Shown here: piece after piece, positions 24,830-34,753 of the stretch | Layout of the letters: each line of letters begins with the position of its first letter | Numbering within the stretch: the stretch's first letter is position 1 | Origin: Promethearchaeota archaeon | Lineage (GTDB): Archaea > Asgardarchaeota > Lokiarchaeia > Sigyniarchaeales > Promethearchaeaceae | Length of the DNA: 64,000 bases | Direction: 5' to 3' | NCBI GenBank assembly: GCA_016933055.1 | Contig: JAFGBS010000027.1 | Coordinates: 79,072-143,071 of the forward strand | The notes under the pieces: generated by a model | The model's database searches: none | Seen by the model: the letters and a program-made list of their open reading frames with translations, nothing else | Told to the model about the DNA's origin: nothing | Made by a program: the position numbers and the translations under genes

Positions 24830-26023
24830 ATGCAGTACTCCGACAGATTACATAATTTAGGAACCGAGATGGCTTTCAGTGTATTACAACAGATTCAGAG
24901 TTTCCCGCAGGAACGCCAGGAAAACATTATTTCCTTTGCTATTGGAGAACCGGATTTTGATACTCCAGAACACATAAAAAATGCAGCAATAGAATCTTTG
25001 AAATCCAATCGAACACATTATACTCCCTCGGCAGGAATACCAGAATTGAGACAAGCTATTGCAGATTATTATACTAAAGAACGCAATTTCCCTGTGGCAA
25101 TGGAAAATGTGTGTGTATTATCTAGTGCAAAACTTGTTGTAAACTTCTCAATTTTAACTTGTACAAATCCAGGAGATGAAGTAATTTATCCAAATCCGGG
25201 TTATCCCGTATATGAAAGTCAAGCTCGTGTATTTGGGTGTAAACCAATCCCGGCACCCTTAATTGAGGAAGAAGAATTTGGCTTTGATATAGATAGATTG
25301 CGCAGCCTGATTACAGGTAAAACCCGAATGATAATCATCAATAACCCAAATAATCCTTGTGGAAGTGTTTTATCATCTCATCAATTGGAAGCATTACGAG
25401 AAATTGCCTTAGAGCATGATTTGTGGATTATTTCAGATGAAATCTATTCTAATCTCGTATATGATGGAATGAGATTTCGATCAATTGCTGAACTTCCAGA
25501 TATGGCAAATAGAACAATTATATTAGATGGATTTTCGAAATACTATGCCATGACAGGATGGAGGTTGGGATTTGCAATCGCAAATCAAGATGTAGTGAAA
25601 AATTTTGCAAATTGGGCTACAAACACGATTTCATGCTCTGCAACGTTTATCCAAGACGCCGGAGTGGTTGCAATTACATCAGATAAAGCCCCTAGCAATG
25701 CAATGGTTCAACAATTCGAACGTAGAAGAAACTTAATGTGCGAATTAATTAATGACATTGAAGGAATAAGTTGTATAATTCCAAAAGGTGCATTTTATGT
25801 GTTTGCTAATGTGACCGAAGCATGTAAGAAGAAGAATTTTCGGGATGCCACCCAATTTCAACAAAGATTATTAGATGAACAAGATGTTGCAGTTTTATCT
25901 CGCGATTATTTTGGCACTCGAGATCCAGATGAAACCCAAGAGTATATTCGATTTTCTTATTGCGTCAGTCGGGATGATATTGAAAAAGGAATCGCTCGTA
26001 TCAAGAAATTTATTGAATCTTAA
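24830..26023 (+). CDS. PLP-dependent class I aminotransferase (AspC family)
   Basis: A 397-residue protein from ATG 24830; the longer reading begins at TTG in a T-run and adds an atypical Lys/Phe-rich leader. Fold-type I features are IGEPDFDTPEHI, NPGYPVYES, NNPNNPCGSVLS, SDEIYSNLVY, and the PLP lysine in DGFSKYYAMTGWRLGF. RFSYCVSRDDIEKGIARI closes the domain with the carboxylate-binding Arg. It transfers amino groups between amino acids and 2-oxoacids, probably aspartate- or aromatic-type. Confidence 0.92.
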   Translation: MQYSDRLHNLGTEMAFSVLQQIQSFPQERQENIISFAIGEPDFDTPEHIKNAAIESLKSNRTHYTPSAGIPELRQAIADYYTKERNFPVAMENVCVLSSAKLVVNFSILTCTNPGDEVIYPNPGYPVYESQARVFGCKPIPAPLIEEEEFGFDIDRLRSLITGKTRMIIINNPNNPCGSVLSSHQLEALREIALEHDLWIISDEIYSNLVYDGMRFRSIAELPDMANRTIILDGFSKYYAMTGWRLGFAIANQDVVKNFANWATNTISCSATFIQDAGVVAITSDKAPSNAMVQQFERRRNLMCELINDIEGISCIIPKGAFYVFANVTEACKKKNFRDATQFQQRLLDEQDVAVLSRDYFGTRDPDETQEYIRFSYCVSRDDIEKGIARIKKFIES

Positions 26024-26100
26024 TCAATTTTATCTTTCTCTTCATTTCAAAGTAATATATTATATAAAAAATAAAACAAAAAGAAAAGAAAAGATAACTA

Positions 26101-28044
26101 TCATTTTTTGAATTTACGGAATGCAATTAGTACAGAAATTCCCATTATTGTAAACAAAAAGATAGGTGTAGAATAACCCGGGATTATCCGATCTGGCGTT
26201 ATATTCACGTGAATCAGTTCTAACCCATCATCACCGGTGGAATAGATAATATTTTCTCCTATGACTCGGATCAATTTTACCGGATCTTCATTGTATTTTG
26301 CTATCAAAGTTATTTCTTCCGGAGCTGATACATCTAGGATTAATATTCCCGTTCCCACACCTAAGAAAACGACGTCTTCTTTTATTGCGAAACCTATATG
26401 GGGAAGAGCCAGCACTGACCGGTATTCACCCAACTTAGTCGGTTCTTCAGGGTTGCTGATATCATATATTGCTAAACCATTCACATCGGATATGATGTAC
26501 GCAAGGTTCCCATGCACTTCTATCTTATCCGCTAAATAGAAATCGATGATACTTATTATTTTGATACTCGTTGGATTACTAACATTTAGAATATATACAC
26601 CATATTCAGGATCAATAGCATATACTAAGGAATTGTCAGCACAACCTCCTTTTATACCTCCATATTGAGTGTGATTATATCGACCCAAGAAGGAAGGGGA
26701 ACTGGGAGTTGCAACATCCACAATTTGAATACCATGGTTTTGGAATAAATACAAATTTGAATCACGAATTGCGACACCAGTTGTGACTTCTGTATAATTT
26801 CCCACTTCTACAAGTTCGGTGTTCAATATAATAGTGCTTAAATCACTCCTTGCGTAGAGATTTGTGCCTTGGAATACTAGATTATGTACAGGAGTAGAAT
26901 CAAACCCAGTGCCTAACACTGGCGCAGTTGGGTTAGAAAAATCAACCTCTAATACTCCCTCTACTCCTATAGCAGTATATACAGTATTGCCTGAAATCAC
27001 AATATCTTCAATGAGAGCTTCATTATCTATTCGAGAATATTCGGTCGGATTAGCGGGATCAGAGATATTGTAAATCCCTACTCCCTTCTCAAATTCTGCA
27101 GCAAAAGCATAATTCCCCTCTATATGAATCCCTAATCCTCTTCCATTATCTATGCCTCCAACTCGGGTTGGATTGAATGGAACTGATACATCAATTATTT
27201 CAAATCCATCTTTACTGGATACATAAGCATAAGAACCAGAAACCGCTACCGAATCTAAGGACTTAAAGGGTAAATTGTATCTTCCTAACAACGTAATATT
27301 TGAGGGATCTGATATATTGAGTATTTCCAAACCCTCTTCACTATCAGTGAGATATACATAATCTCCTGCAATATCGATGTCATAATTTAAACCTGAACCC
27401 GAATAACTCCCTAATAAAGCAACATTGGGATGAGGATCGAGATCGGGCCCATCAGATACATTGATAATTTTCATACCGTAATATCCTGAAGCATAAACAT
27501 AATTTCCCACAATCTTTAATGCAGATAGATCAATCGGATAGTTATCGTAATCATTACGAAGTCGTTGCCTGGTCTTATCAGTAATGTCTATTATCTCTAA
27601 ACCCTCAATCCCATCGGCAAGATATGCATAATTTCCCATTACAATAACTTCAGAGGCATGTCCACGTGTACTATCCCGATAAGAACTGAGGACCATTGGT
27701 TCGGTCAAATCTGAAATATCTAATATATACAATCCCATGATACCCGCCGCTACATATGCATAATCTCCATCTATATAAACTGATTCTACAAATCCGATAT
27801 CATCGATCTCACCAATTTTTACTGGAGAAGATAACGTAGAAATATCATAAATTCGAAGACCCCCTGTGCCCGTACTTATAAAAGCAGTGGAACCCGAAAC
27901 GTAAACATCCTGTGCGGAACCATCTAATATATCTCCTAACCTCGTTATTTCTGCGGTAGCTGCTGACCCAAAGGAAGTAACTACTGGAAGTACCATGAGG
28001 AATATAATTGTTCCATAGAGAATTATATTCTTTTTTAGTTTCAT
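26101..28044 (-). CDS. Exported LVIVD-repeat beta-propeller with C-terminal IPGY membrane anchor
   Basis: A 647-residue surface protein. A signal peptide occupies about residues 1-28. The body is a series of repeats of about 43 residues carrying phrases such as VYVSGSTAFIS, LRIYDISTLSSPV, YAYVADGIEGLEIIDI, the LVIVD/choice-of-anchor propeller pattern. The C-terminus has IPGY, a hydrophobic helix, then a basic RKFKK tail. The same IPGY-helix-basic layout ends the metal-binding protein at 63821, suggesting a common sorting signal processed on the outer face. Its role is probably cell-surface binding. Confidence 0.87.
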   Translation of the reverse strand: MKLKKNIILYGTIIFLMVLPVVTSFGSAATAEITRLGDILDGSAQDVYVSGSTAFISTGTGGLRIYDISTLSSPVKIGEIDDIGFVESVYIDGDYAYVAAGIMGLYILDISDLTEPMVLSSYRDSTRGHASEVIVMGNYAYLADGIEGLEIIDITDKTRQRLRNDYDNYPIDLSALKIVGNYVYASGYYGMKIINVSDGPDLDPHPNVALLGSYSGSGLNYDIDIAGDYVYLTDSEEGLEILNISDPSNITLLGRYNLPFKSLDSVAVSGSYAYVSSKDGFEIIDVSVPFNPTRVGGIDNGRGLGIHIEGNYAFAAEFEKGVGIYNISDPANPTEYSRIDNEALIEDIVISGNTVYTAIGVEGVLEVDFSNPTAPVLGTGFDSTPVHNLVFQGTNLYARSDLSTIILNTELVEVGNYTEVTTGVAIRDSNLYLFQNHGIQIVDVATPSSPSFLGRYNHTQYGGIKGGCADNSLVYAIDPEYGVYILNVSNPTSIKIISIIDFYLADKIEVHGNLAYIISDVNGLAIYDISNPEEPTKLGEYRSVLALPHIGFAIKEDVVFLGVGTGILILDVSAPEEITLIAKYNEDPVKLIRVIGENIIYSTGDDGLELIHVNITPDRIIPGYSTPIFLFTIMGISVLIAFRKFKK

Positions 28045-28264
28045 ATCTCCTTATCTAAACTGGACAATATAAAACATTTTTCGTATCATTCATGGAATTC
28101 TGGGTAGGTTTATGATCATCCAAAGATATTGATCGAAAAATAAGTAAATCTTACTGATTGGAGGATAATGTTACGATCCACACATTTATTAAATACCTTG
28201 TTTATGTACGTATTGTAAGTGTGTAAAATATCGTTAAAACAGACGTAATACAACTTATCATTTT

Positions 28265-28328
28265 AAGCCGGTGTGTCCGGGGAAATCCTTTTTAATTCAT
28301 TAGCCGCGTGTGTCGGGCGCTATTTTTA
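28265..28328 (+). promoter_or_regulatory. Two tandem GC-rich hairpin elements upstream of the isomerase/aldolase gene
   Basis: AGCCGGTGTGTCCGGGG at 28266-28282 and AGCCGCGTGTGTCGGGCG at 28302-28319 are related and 36 bp apart. Each forms a short CCG(G)/(C)CGG hairpin with a TGTGT loop and is followed by a TTTTTAA run. They stand out in AT-rich DNA. They may be operator sites, RNA elements or paired promoter or terminator modules. Confidence 0.5.
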
Positions 28329-28383
28329 ACCAATCATCAATCATATAAATTTTAAAGGAATGCATACAAAAGGGAAAATCAAA

Positions 28384-30468
28384 ATGGCACTTGAAAAAAA
28401 TAAAAAGTCATTAGTGACCTTTATGGCATTTCCAGGGCCTAGATTGGGGAGATCTGCGCAATTAGGAGAGGCTCCTGAGAAATACTTAAAGGATTCTATA
28501 GAATTTATCAAGAAAACTGGATTTTTTAACGCAATTGAAGTGACGAAAATCAAAGATCCAGAAATCCGGGAAAATATGGCTCAATTGTACAAGAAATACA
28601 AGTTTTTTGTGACATATTGTGCCCAACCAGTGCAATTAATAAATGAGGACAATTTAATTGCTGAAACTGACATTAGTTCAATAGATGAACTAGAGAGACG
28701 AAATGCAGTTGCTCGATTAATGGAATGCTTAGATGAAGCATACGAGATCGGAGCGAAACAATTCTGCTTCTTGAGTGGATCCGATCCTGGGACAGAAAAT
28801 GGATTAACACAAAGACGGTCAGCATTCAATGCATTGTTGAAATCTATACGAGAATTATGCGAATATGCATTGGAGATGGATAAACAATATAACCGTAAGC
28901 GGCGAATGCTTATAACTTTAGAAACCTTCGATCGGGAATCCCATCATGAAAATATGAAAGGGCAATTAATTGGACCATCTAATGAGGCTCGTGAACTTGC
29001 TGAAATCATAAAAGATGAAGATGAATGGGAGAATTTTGGTTTGCTTTATGACTTAAGTCATATGTTTCTACTGCGAAATGGTTATGAACACGAAGAAGTA
29101 GACTCACTTCGCATGCTTGCACCCTATTTAAACTGGATTCATATAGCAAATTCGGTTACAGACAAAAATGATCCCCTTTATGGTGATACACATGTCAGTA
29201 TGGATTATCCCAATGGCGCCGTTACTCCCGAAATACTTGCAGATTTTATTAAAACTCTTAATGAAGTTAATTTCCAAGGTGGAGTAGGTTTTGAGATCAT
29301 GCCACATGGTCGACAATTGAGTGAATCTGTTGTGAATATTGCTATTGCTGCTTATCAAGAAGCCGCTCAACAAATAGACGTAAATTATGCTCTGGGTGGA
29401 TTTCGATTTAAAACTCGACGATTTTTACCCGAAAAGGTTTTCTTCAAAATATCTGAAGCTAAAATTAAACGTCCTTCCATTATAATGGAAGAATATGAGA
29501 ATAGAAAACAAAGGAACAGACCATATGATGCTAATCTTTTATTGATTGCAGCAGATCACCCCGCTAGATATGTCACCAATGTAGGTGATGATCCGTACTT
29601 GATGGGAGATCGCCAGCAATACATTGGTAGAATAGTTCGATGTTTAGTGGATAATTGCGTTGATGGTATAATGACTACACCCGATTTAATGGATGACCTT
29701 ATGGTTTTAAATCGTCTGTTTAAGGAAGCAGGGGGAAATAGCTTCATAGACAATAAAATCTTGATTGGATGTACTAATCGTGGAGGCCTTAGAGGATCAA
29801 TGTATGAAATGGATGATAGAATTACTGCGTACAAGGTGGATGAAATTGTTGAGCGCCGATTGGATGGTGCAAAGATGATGTTTAGGATAGACTTGGATAC
29901 AGCTCAAGCAAGGTATTCGCAACAGACTATTGAACGAGTTGCTGATATGGTCAGGAAATGTCAGGATTATAAAATTGAAGCATACATTGAACCTTTACCC
30001 GTTCGTCAAACACGAGATGGATACGTCATAAAAATGGATTATGGTGAACTGATTAAGACAATTGGGGTTGCTACGGCTCTTGGTGGTACAAGCGAACGAA
30101 CATGGTTAAAAATCCCATATGTGGATAATTTTGAGATGGTTGCACGTTCAACAAGTAATCCGATTCTGTTATTAGGTGGAGCATCAACTGGCAAACCTAC
30201 AGATATAATAGAAAATTTCGAGAAAGGTATAGGGGCTGGTCCAAATGTGCGCGGATGTATGGTTGGTCGCAATTTACTCTATCCTGGGTATGATGATCCA
30301 TTAGCAGTTCTAATGGGGGTGTCAAAAATTGTCCATGATCAAGAAACCGCAGAAAATGCAGTAAAGTTCTTAGCTGAAAATCGGGGAAAAAATATGGATT
30401 ATTTTTCTATTTTAATGCGAAGTAGAAAAATGCCCAAAGTAAAGGAAATATCAAAATCAGAAATATAA
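28384..30468 (+). CDS. Fused xylose-isomerase-like TIM barrel / Cgl0159-type aldolase
   Basis: A 694-residue protein of two TIM-barrel domains. The first (about residues 10-330) resembles IolE/AP-endonuclease-2-type sugar epimerases: LITLETFDRE, LLYDLSHMFL, NWIHIANS, FEIMPHG with typical metal-binding Glu, Asp, His positions. The second (about 395-670) matches the class I aldolase Cgl0159 family of inositol catabolism: ADHPARYVTNVGDDPYL, VDGIMTTPDLMDDL, CTNRGGLRGSMYEMDDR, DGAKMMFRID, TWLKIPYVDNFE, LLLGGASTGKP. I started at ATG 28384, about 35 bp after the ATATAAAT box. This suggests a bifunctional enzyme of sugar or inositol breakdown; the substrate is unproven. Confidence 0.8.
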   Translation: MALEKNKKSLVTFMAFPGPRLGRSAQLGEAPEKYLKDSIEFIKKTGFFNAIEVTKIKDPEIRENMAQLYKKYKFFVTYCAQPVQLINEDNLIAETDISSIDELERRNAVARLMECLDEAYEIGAKQFCFLSGSDPGTENGLTQRRSAFNALLKSIRELCEYALEMDKQYNRKRRMLITLETFDRESHHENMKGQLIGPSNEARELAEIIKDEDEWENFGLLYDLSHMFLLRNGYEHEEVDSLRMLAPYLNWIHIANSVTDKNDPLYGDTHVSMDYPNGAVTPEILADFIKTLNEVNFQGGVGFEIMPHGRQLSESVVNIAIAAYQEAAQQIDVNYALGGFRFKTRRFLPEKVFFKISEAKIKRPSIIMEEYENRKQRNRPYDANLLLIAADHPARYVTNVGDDPYLMGDRQQYIGRIVRCLVDNCVDGIMTTPDLMDDLMVLNRLFKEAGGNSFIDNKILIGCTNRGGLRGSMYEMDDRITAYKVDEIVERRLDGAKMMFRIDLDTAQARYSQQTIERVADMVRKCQDYKIEAYIEPLPVRQTRDGYVIKMDYGELIKTIGVATALGGTSERTWLKIPYVDNFEMVARSTSNPILLLGGASTGKPTDIIENFEKGIGAGPNVRGCMVGRNLLYPGYDDPLAVLMGVSKIVHDQETAENAVKFLAENRGKNMDYFSILMRSRKMPKVKEISKSEI

Positions 30469-30684
30469 TTTTTTTTTGTTTAACTTTTTATATTCGGTTT
30501 CATAGAATTTTTTGAAATCTACGTTCTCAGCAGCTGTATCCAATGGTATTGCAAATCTTACGACACTTTCTTTTTTTAAATATTGCCTAAATCGTGTTGA
30601 ATTAAATCCTTTCAATGAAGATTCAGTAATCGTTTCAAAATTAATTTTTATATCTGAACTTTCATATTCAGTGTAATTATTCAC
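30457..30684 (-). CDS. Small hypothetical protein, 75 residues
   Basis: A charged soluble protein with a Lys-rich C-terminus, convergent with the isomerase/aldolase gene and overlapping its end by 12 bp. No motif is recognised. Its amino-acid composition is plausible for a protein, but evidence is thin and it could be spurious. Confidence 0.4.
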   Translation of the reverse strand: MNNYTEYESSDIKINFETITESSLKGFNSTRFRQYLKKESVVRFAIPLDTAAENVDFKKFYETEYKKLNKKKLYF

Positions 30685-31002
30685 AAATCCCTATTCAAAA
30701 AACGTATTGATCTTGCATTTTTTATTTTATAATCATAAAACATAACAGCAAGTCCATTAGATGATAGCTTCTCATCGGTTCATTCATGAGATTGCATCAA
30801 TAGATATTTTCATTTGGTTACGGCGAAATTTCGAGTGAAATCACAGCTCCAGGAGGATTTCCAAAGAGAGAATCAAATGTACTTACCCAATTTCCAATTA
30901 AGCATTATCATGATGATAATTCGTCTCCTTCACTCATTCATGACAATAAGAGAGTCAAAAATAAAAAAGAAATTGAAATTATGAATAACAAGATTGGTTA
31001 TT
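30685..31002. other. Intergenic region with no recognised gene
   Basis: 318 bp of AT-rich sequence between two minus-strand genes. It contains several Ser/Thr-type short readings with stops and no strong hairpin. It would include the upstream region of the 75-residue gene. Confidence 0.45.
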
Positions 31003-31557
31003 TTATGAGTAAATTTCTATAGCGGTAAGTGAACGATTGTAATCCATTAGTGGAGTTGTGAACAAGAAATAGTTAGTCCCTGAAGGATCTTGTATCGAAC
31101 GCCAAGCTACATAGACTCTGTAGGTTCCTTTTGACAGTGATCCTGTGATATAATGCATGGAAAATGAAGAACAAATTTCCCTTGCAGAACTAACTCCTGC
31201 CATATCCAAATATTTCACATAAACGGTGCTATTTCCTACATTTTCCACACAAAGAGCAATTTCATATTTTACACCTGATATACCCAGCGAGCTAGATACT
31301 CCAATCGAATAGCTTGATGAAAATGTAGCAGATATTCTTGAATTTTTCTTTATAGTTATATTCAATTCTGTATCTGGAACTTGGGACCAAGTTAGATCGG
31401 AATCTAGAAGTTGTGCTGTAGAGTCAAATTCTTCATATTCACAAGCTGGAGATATGAATTTTGGAATCAATAAATACCCTACTCCTCCAGCTATTGCTAC
31501 ACTTAGAATAATACTTGCTATGAATGCGCCTGCAATGGCGCCTCCTCCTTTTGCCAT
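31003..31557 (-). CDS. Exported or membrane-anchored hypothetical protein
   Basis: A 184-residue protein with a Gly/Ala-rich N-terminal hydrophobic helix (AGAFIASIILSVAIAGGVGY, residues about 8-28) that is a signal anchor. A beta-rich extracytoplasmic domain rich in Ser, Thr and Tyr follows. Segments such as YEIALCVENVGNSTVYVKYL and GTYRVYVAWRSI suggest an immunoglobulin-like or CARDB-like sandwich. No named family is assigned. Confidence 0.72.
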   Translation of the reverse strand: MAKGGGAIAGAFIASIILSVAIAGGVGYLLIPKFISPACEYEEFDSTAQLLDSDLTWSQVPDTELNITIKKNSRISATFSSSYSIGVSSSLGISGVKYEIALCVENVGNSTVYVKYLDMAGVSSAREICSSFSMHYITGSLSKGTYRVYVAWRSIQDPSGTNYFLFTTPLMDYNRSLTAIEIYS

Positions 31558-31847
31558 TTTTTTTTTACCTCTAATACTCTTATAATTTTAGGACGAGTCA
31601 GAAACATCATAAAAATTTCAATATATAATTGTATGTAGTAAAGGAACTACTCTAAATTGGGGTATTAACATGGGATCTTTTTTATAATAGATATGAAAGT
31701 TCAAAGAAAATCCAAAAAACGAGAGGTGCATGTTTAGTACGGCACTTACAAGACTTACTAAAACATTTGCAGATTTTTCTCATGACAAATTTCATTGATC
31801 CATCATCCACCAAAATTTTATTTTTAATCATTTATTATGCTTGGATA

Positions 31848-33161
31848 ATGCCAAAAGATAAAGAAACGAAACAACGTGAAAAAGCGCAAAAAGTTCTTGA
31901 CCGAGCAGAAATTTTATTTGACCGGCAAGAATTTACCCGTAGCTACAAAGAATTCACCCGCGCTGGGAACCTATATCTTGACCTAGAGGAATATCGAGTA
32001 GCAGAACAATGCTTTCTATATTCCTCAAAAGCCTTAGTTCATGAAACCAGATACTACGATGCGTTTGAATCACTACGTTCTGCTGCCCAAGCATGCATTC
32101 AGCTTGAGGATTATCAAAAAGCAGTGGAATATTATGACGTCGCTGCAAAAAATGTGTTACGCTCCTCCCGAAAAGATGTGGAATCAAAATCGATTCTAGC
32201 GGCATGTTTCGGTTTTCTTTGTCAATTTATTACGGGTCAGCATGAAAAAGGGTTGGGGTTCATCAAACGAATTAAAATGTATGTGGATATTAAAGAATTC
32301 ACGGAACACAAACTTATTCGTTTGGTTAAGGGTATAACTCTTGCCATTGTAAATAAAGACTCAAAGGCACTAAATTTACTCAAAAAAGAATTTCAGCGTA
32401 GTAAGTACGATCCGGCAGAGACTAAATTGATAAAAGATGCTTTTATCGTCGCAACCACTTATCTATTACTTGAAGCAACTATTAACTTGGAAAGAACAGA
32501 AATCATTAATGAGGAAATGCTGAATTTCACTTTGGATATTAATTTAAAACCTCTTCACAATATGAGAACGGATTCTGTATTAAATTATGATTTTCAGAAA
32601 GTGACAATTGAGGAGATGACTGTTCATTTAAGTGATAATCTCGCGTTAACGAAAAAACCCAATTTTCCGATTGAAATTTCAAAGGAAAATTACAATCTTC
32701 ATTTTTCCGCACGATCGAATTTTCCAGGGGAGGGATCGGTAGGACCATTAAATTTTAAGTTGGATTTGGATGACAAATTTGAGTTAAATTTAAAAACAGA
32801 CATGCAAAAAATGTTAGTGAAATCTCCACCGGCACAATTAGGTATCAATTTAACACCTTTAGTGAATCCAATTATTAATCAGACCTTTCCATTGGAAGTG
32901 AGAGTATCTAATCCTAGCGAAGCGGATATAGTAAATATAACCGTAGAATTCGAATTTCCAATAAATTTACGACTTATGCGTGGAACTAGCTCAAAAAAAA
33001 TCTATCAACTCATCCGAAATGAAGATTTTAAATATCAAATTGCTCTTAAACCGCTAGAACCCGGAATACATAATATCAAAGCGATTGTATCATTTCAAGA
33101 CGCAGATGGAAATGAGATTGGACCAAACGAAAAGTTACTTCCATTGGAAATTAACCTATAG
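31848..33161 (+). CDS. TPR/alpha-solenoid protein with C-terminal CARDB-like domain
   Basis: A 437-residue protein from ATG 31848, chosen because the upstream in-frame part is hydrophobic and includes the likely TATA region at 31820-31836. The N-terminal half has TPR-like helices (RAEILFDRQEFTRSYKEFTR, EYRVAEQCFLYSSKALVHE, YYDAFESLRSAAQACIQLED), akin to SNAP-like/14-3-3-like repeats. The C-terminal about 110 residues are a beta-sandwich resembling CARDB/adaptin-ear domains (FPLEVRVSNPSEADIVNITV, PGIHNIKAIVSF). This layout recalls trafficking adaptors but no orthology is claimed. Confidence 0.72.
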   Translation: MPKDKETKQREKAQKVLDRAEILFDRQEFTRSYKEFTRAGNLYLDLEEYRVAEQCFLYSSKALVHETRYYDAFESLRSAAQACIQLEDYQKAVEYYDVAAKNVLRSSRKDVESKSILAACFGFLCQFITGQHEKGLGFIKRIKMYVDIKEFTEHKLIRLVKGITLAIVNKDSKALNLLKKEFQRSKYDPAETKLIKDAFIVATTYLLLEATINLERTEIINEEMLNFTLDINLKPLHNMRTDSVLNYDFQKVTIEEMTVHLSDNLALTKKPNFPIEISKENYNLHFSARSNFPGEGSVGPLNFKLDLDDKFELNLKTDMQKMLVKSPPAQLGINLTPLVNPIINQTFPLEVRVSNPSEADIVNITVEFEFPINLRLMRGTSSKKIYQLIRNEDFKYQIALKPLEPGIHNIKAIVSFQDADGNEIGPNEKLLPLEINL

Positions 33162-33217
33162 TTTTCTATTCTAGATATATATTTAGATTCTTCTTTCTCA
33201 TTTTACCTAGAATAGTT

Positions 33218-34753
33218 ATGATCTTTTCATGTAAAAGACTTGGACTCAGCAGTGATGCTCGTGTTATCATTATTGATGATGATGATGCATTTATCATTAA
33301 TGCGAAACCAGGTGATAGGGTAAAATTACTCCATATCAAACCAAATGGGGAGGAGGGTAAAGAAACCGTCGCAATAATAAATACAGCGACAGGTACAGGT
33401 GTCATTAAACCAGGGGAAGTTGGATTATATGATGAAATCTGGGAAACCTTACATTTATCTCCAAAGGATAGAAAAGTCGACATCCAATTACTCTCAAAAC
33501 CCAGGTCGTTCGAAGCAATCAAACGAAAAGTTAAGGGAAAGGAATTGACTACGGAGGAGATTCATGATATTATAAGCGATGCAACAGATGGAGCCCTCTT
33601 ACCTATTGAACTGGCAGCATTTGTGATAGGACTGGAAATCCAAGGTGCAAGTGATCGTGAAGTTGTGGACTTTGCAAATGCCATGGCCAGATCTGGAGAA
33701 ATTTTAGATCTGGGCGAAGATGTATTCGATAAACATTCAACAGGTGGTGTACCTGGAAATAAAGTTTCACTCATTATTGTACCGATAATTGCCGCAGCTG
33801 GTTTACTCATACCTAAAACTTCCACTCGAGCAATTACCTCTCCTTCAGGTACTGCAGATTCTATGGAAGTTCTAGCAAACGTCGCTTTTGGTAAAGATGA
33901 AGTTCTTAAAATCTTGAAAGAAAACAATGCGGGGATATTTTGGGGTAGTTCAGTAGGAACACTGGCTCCTGCGGATGACGCATTAATAAAAATAGAAAAA
34001 CCGCTCAATTCCGATCCATTTCCTCTGATGATCGCGTCCATTATTTCCAAAAAAATGTGTATGGGTGTTAAAAAAATGGTTTTAGACATCCCGTGTGGTA
34101 AAGGAACAAAATTTACTACGATTGATGATGGCCGCAAATTTGCGATACGTTTCAAAGATATCGCACAAAAAATTGGGATTGAAGCAATCTGTTTACTTAC
34201 ATCTGCCTCCCAACCGATAGGTCATGCGGTAGGTCCTGCAATAGAAGCACGAGAAGCCATGTATTTACTGCAAAATCCCGAAAAAGGCTCAACAAGCTTA
34301 AGAAACAAATCCACGGAACTTGCCGGATACTTATTAGAAATGGGAGGAAAAGCCCCCGAAGGAAAGGGTCAAGAACTCGCTATTGAAATTCTTAATTCTG
34401 GTAAAGCATTAAAGAAAATGCGGGGAATTATAAGTGCTCAAGGCGGGAATCCTGATGTTTCATGGGAAGAAATAAAAATAGGACCTCATGTTGCGGAAAT
34501 GAAAGCATCCAAATCTGGTTTTATTACAGAAATTGATAACTATCATATTAATCAAATCGCAAAAATTGCGGGATGTCCCGCAGCTAAGAAATCTGGGGTG
34601 GATGTGATTTTTAAAAGAGGTTCTCGTGTGAAAAAAGGTGATGTGATATTTAAAATCTACTCGGATAGTGAAGAACGCCTCAAGCAAGCAGTAAAATACT
34701 ACAATCAGCATCCTCCGCAACGGTTTAGCGGTATGACTATCGAGAAAATTTAA
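33218..34753 (+). CDS. deoA: AMP phosphorylase (archaeal thymidine phosphorylase family)
   Basis: A 511-residue protein, the length of archaeal AMPpase rather than bacterial DeoA (about 440). An N-terminal about 85-residue beta domain precedes the phosphorylase core. KHSTGGVPGNKVSLIIVPI and KTSTRAITSPSGTADSME are the family signature, and a later pyrimidine-phosphorylase C-terminal domain contains DVIFKRGSRVKKGDVIF. It releases base from NMPs to give ribose-1,5-bisphosphate, feeding the AMP pathway with R15P isomerase and form III RuBisCO, neither of which is in the window. It is convergent with the acyltransferase gene without a gap. Confidence 0.93.
   Translation: MIFSCKRLGLSSDARVIIIDDDDAFIINAKPGDRVKLLHIKPNGEEGKETVAIINTATGTGVIKPGEVGLYDEIWETLHLSPKDRKVDIQLLSKPRSFEAIKRKVKGKELTTEEIHDIISDATDGALLPIELAAFVIGLEIQGASDREVVDFANAMARSGEILDLGEDVFDKHSTGGVPGNKVSLIIVPIIAAAGLLIPKTSTRAITSPSGTADSMEVLANVAFGKDEVLKILKENNAGIFWGSSVGTLAPADDALIKIEKPLNSDPFPLMIASIISKKMCMGVKKMVLDIPCGKGTKFTTIDDGRKFAIRFKDIAQKIGIEAICLLTSASQPIGHAVGPAIEAREAMYLLQNPEKGSTSLRNKSTELAGYLLEMGGKAPEGKGQELAIEILNSGKALKKMRGIISAQGGNPDVSWEEIKIGPHVAEMKASKSGFITEIDNYHINQIAKIAGCPAAKKSGVDVIFKRGSRVKKGDVIFKIYSDSEERLKQAVKYYNQHPPQRFSGMTIEKI

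Noticed and set aside
33562..34155. 197-codon open reading frame on the minus strand inside AMP phosphorylase
   Set aside because: It is fully antisense to a well-conserved gene, rich in Ser/Pro/Ile as expected from a mirrored frame, and has no ribosome site or family match.
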